DNA of 6,423 nucleotides from Nitrososphaerota archaeon (GTDB lineage Archaea; Thermoproteota; Nitrososphaeria; Nitrososphaerales; JAHFOH01). The stretch's first letter is position 1; each line of letters opens with the position of its first letter. A model generated the notes under the pieces. The model saw nothing but the letters and a program-made list of their open reading frames with translations, had not been told where the DNA came from and did no database searches. Where the stretch lies: positions 1-6,423 of the forward strand of contig JAHFOH010000079.1 of NCBI GenBank assembly GCA_023266955.1, written 5' to 3'. Shown piece by piece: positions 6,277-6,423 of the stretch. The position numbers and the translations under genes were made by a program.

Positions 6277-6423
6277 CTAGAAGCTGGCTACGTCAGTGAT
6301 TGATGTGGAGTATGATTGCCCGTTTTGTCCGGATACGGTTATGCTCACTGTGTACTTAAGACCAGCAGTGACAGTACCCGCATTGCCGGTGGCCGAGGTT
6401 GTCTGTCCTGGCTGCAATACAAG
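6277..6423 (-). CDS. C-terminal end of a probable pilin-like or secreted beta-domain protein (5' end outside the window)
   Basis: Only the last 48 residues are present, ending at TAG (6277-6279). The frame is open to the right edge. The tail contains 'LQPGQTTSATGNAGTVTAGL', then 'KYTVSITVSGQNGQSYSTSI' and ends 'TDVASF'. It is rich in Thr, Ser, Gly and Val with no charged patches. The pattern of a PGQ turn, 'GxVTAGxxYTVxITVxGxNGxS' and a short terminal strand is typical of the C-terminal beta-strands of small archaeal pilins and archaellin-like proteins. The gene sits 14 bases before the 187-residue pilin on the same strand. Together these suggest a third pilin-like subunit, possibly the major one. 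The diagnostic N-terminal leader is not visible, so this stays a likely assignment. Confidence 0.65.
   Translation of the reverse strand, partial: LVLQPGQTTSATGNAGTVTAGLKYTVSITVSGQNGQSYSTSITDVASF

Overview
The window is a single block of genes, all on the minus strand, that encodes part of an archaeal type IV pilus-like (archaellum/Tad-related) surface system. Several signs point to Archaea. The secretion ATPase is of the FlaI/archaeal GspE type. The inner-membrane platform protein has two T2SSF domains, as archaeal FlaJ/TadC-like proteins do. The secreted proteins begin with short basic leaders of the archaeal prepilin type (R-A-[IV]-S followed by a hydrophobic helix), and the Shine-Dalgarno sites match GGAGGTGA. 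The base composition is balanced, and extracellular repeats ending in 'TYxAVY' are, as I recall, common in surface proteins of Nitrososphaeria and other Thermoproteota. That makes a TACK archaeon plausible, but the sequence alone does not settle the lineage.

In the direction of transcription (high to low coordinates) the layout is as follows. The 3' end of a probable small pilin-like gene lies at 6423-6277. A 187-residue pilin-like protein follows (6262-5699), then an 851-residue modular pilin-like adhesin (5692-3137), the assembly ATPase (3118-1571), and a FlaJ/TadC-like membrane platform protein (1574 to the left edge, 3' end missing). The gaps are 14, 6 and 18 bases, and the last pair overlap by 4 bases. 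This is the layout of one translationally coupled operon whose promoter lies beyond the right edge. No stretch longer than 18 bases is left without a gene, and I see no RNA gene, mobile element, CRISPR array or terminator.

Inferred working model: the pilin-like proteins are inserted in the membrane through their N-terminal helices and cut by a prepilin peptidase that is not in this window. They are then polymerised on the platform protein by the hexameric ATPase. The 851-residue protein is the standout. It carries a pilin-type leader and helix, a beta-rich stalk domain, a glycine/serine linker, four tandem repeats of about 85 residues, a PKD domain with a cysteine-bearing insert, and an unrecognised C-terminal domain ending in cysteine. 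It looks like a very large minor pilin or pilus-tip adhesin. The substrate or surface it binds cannot be read from the sequence.
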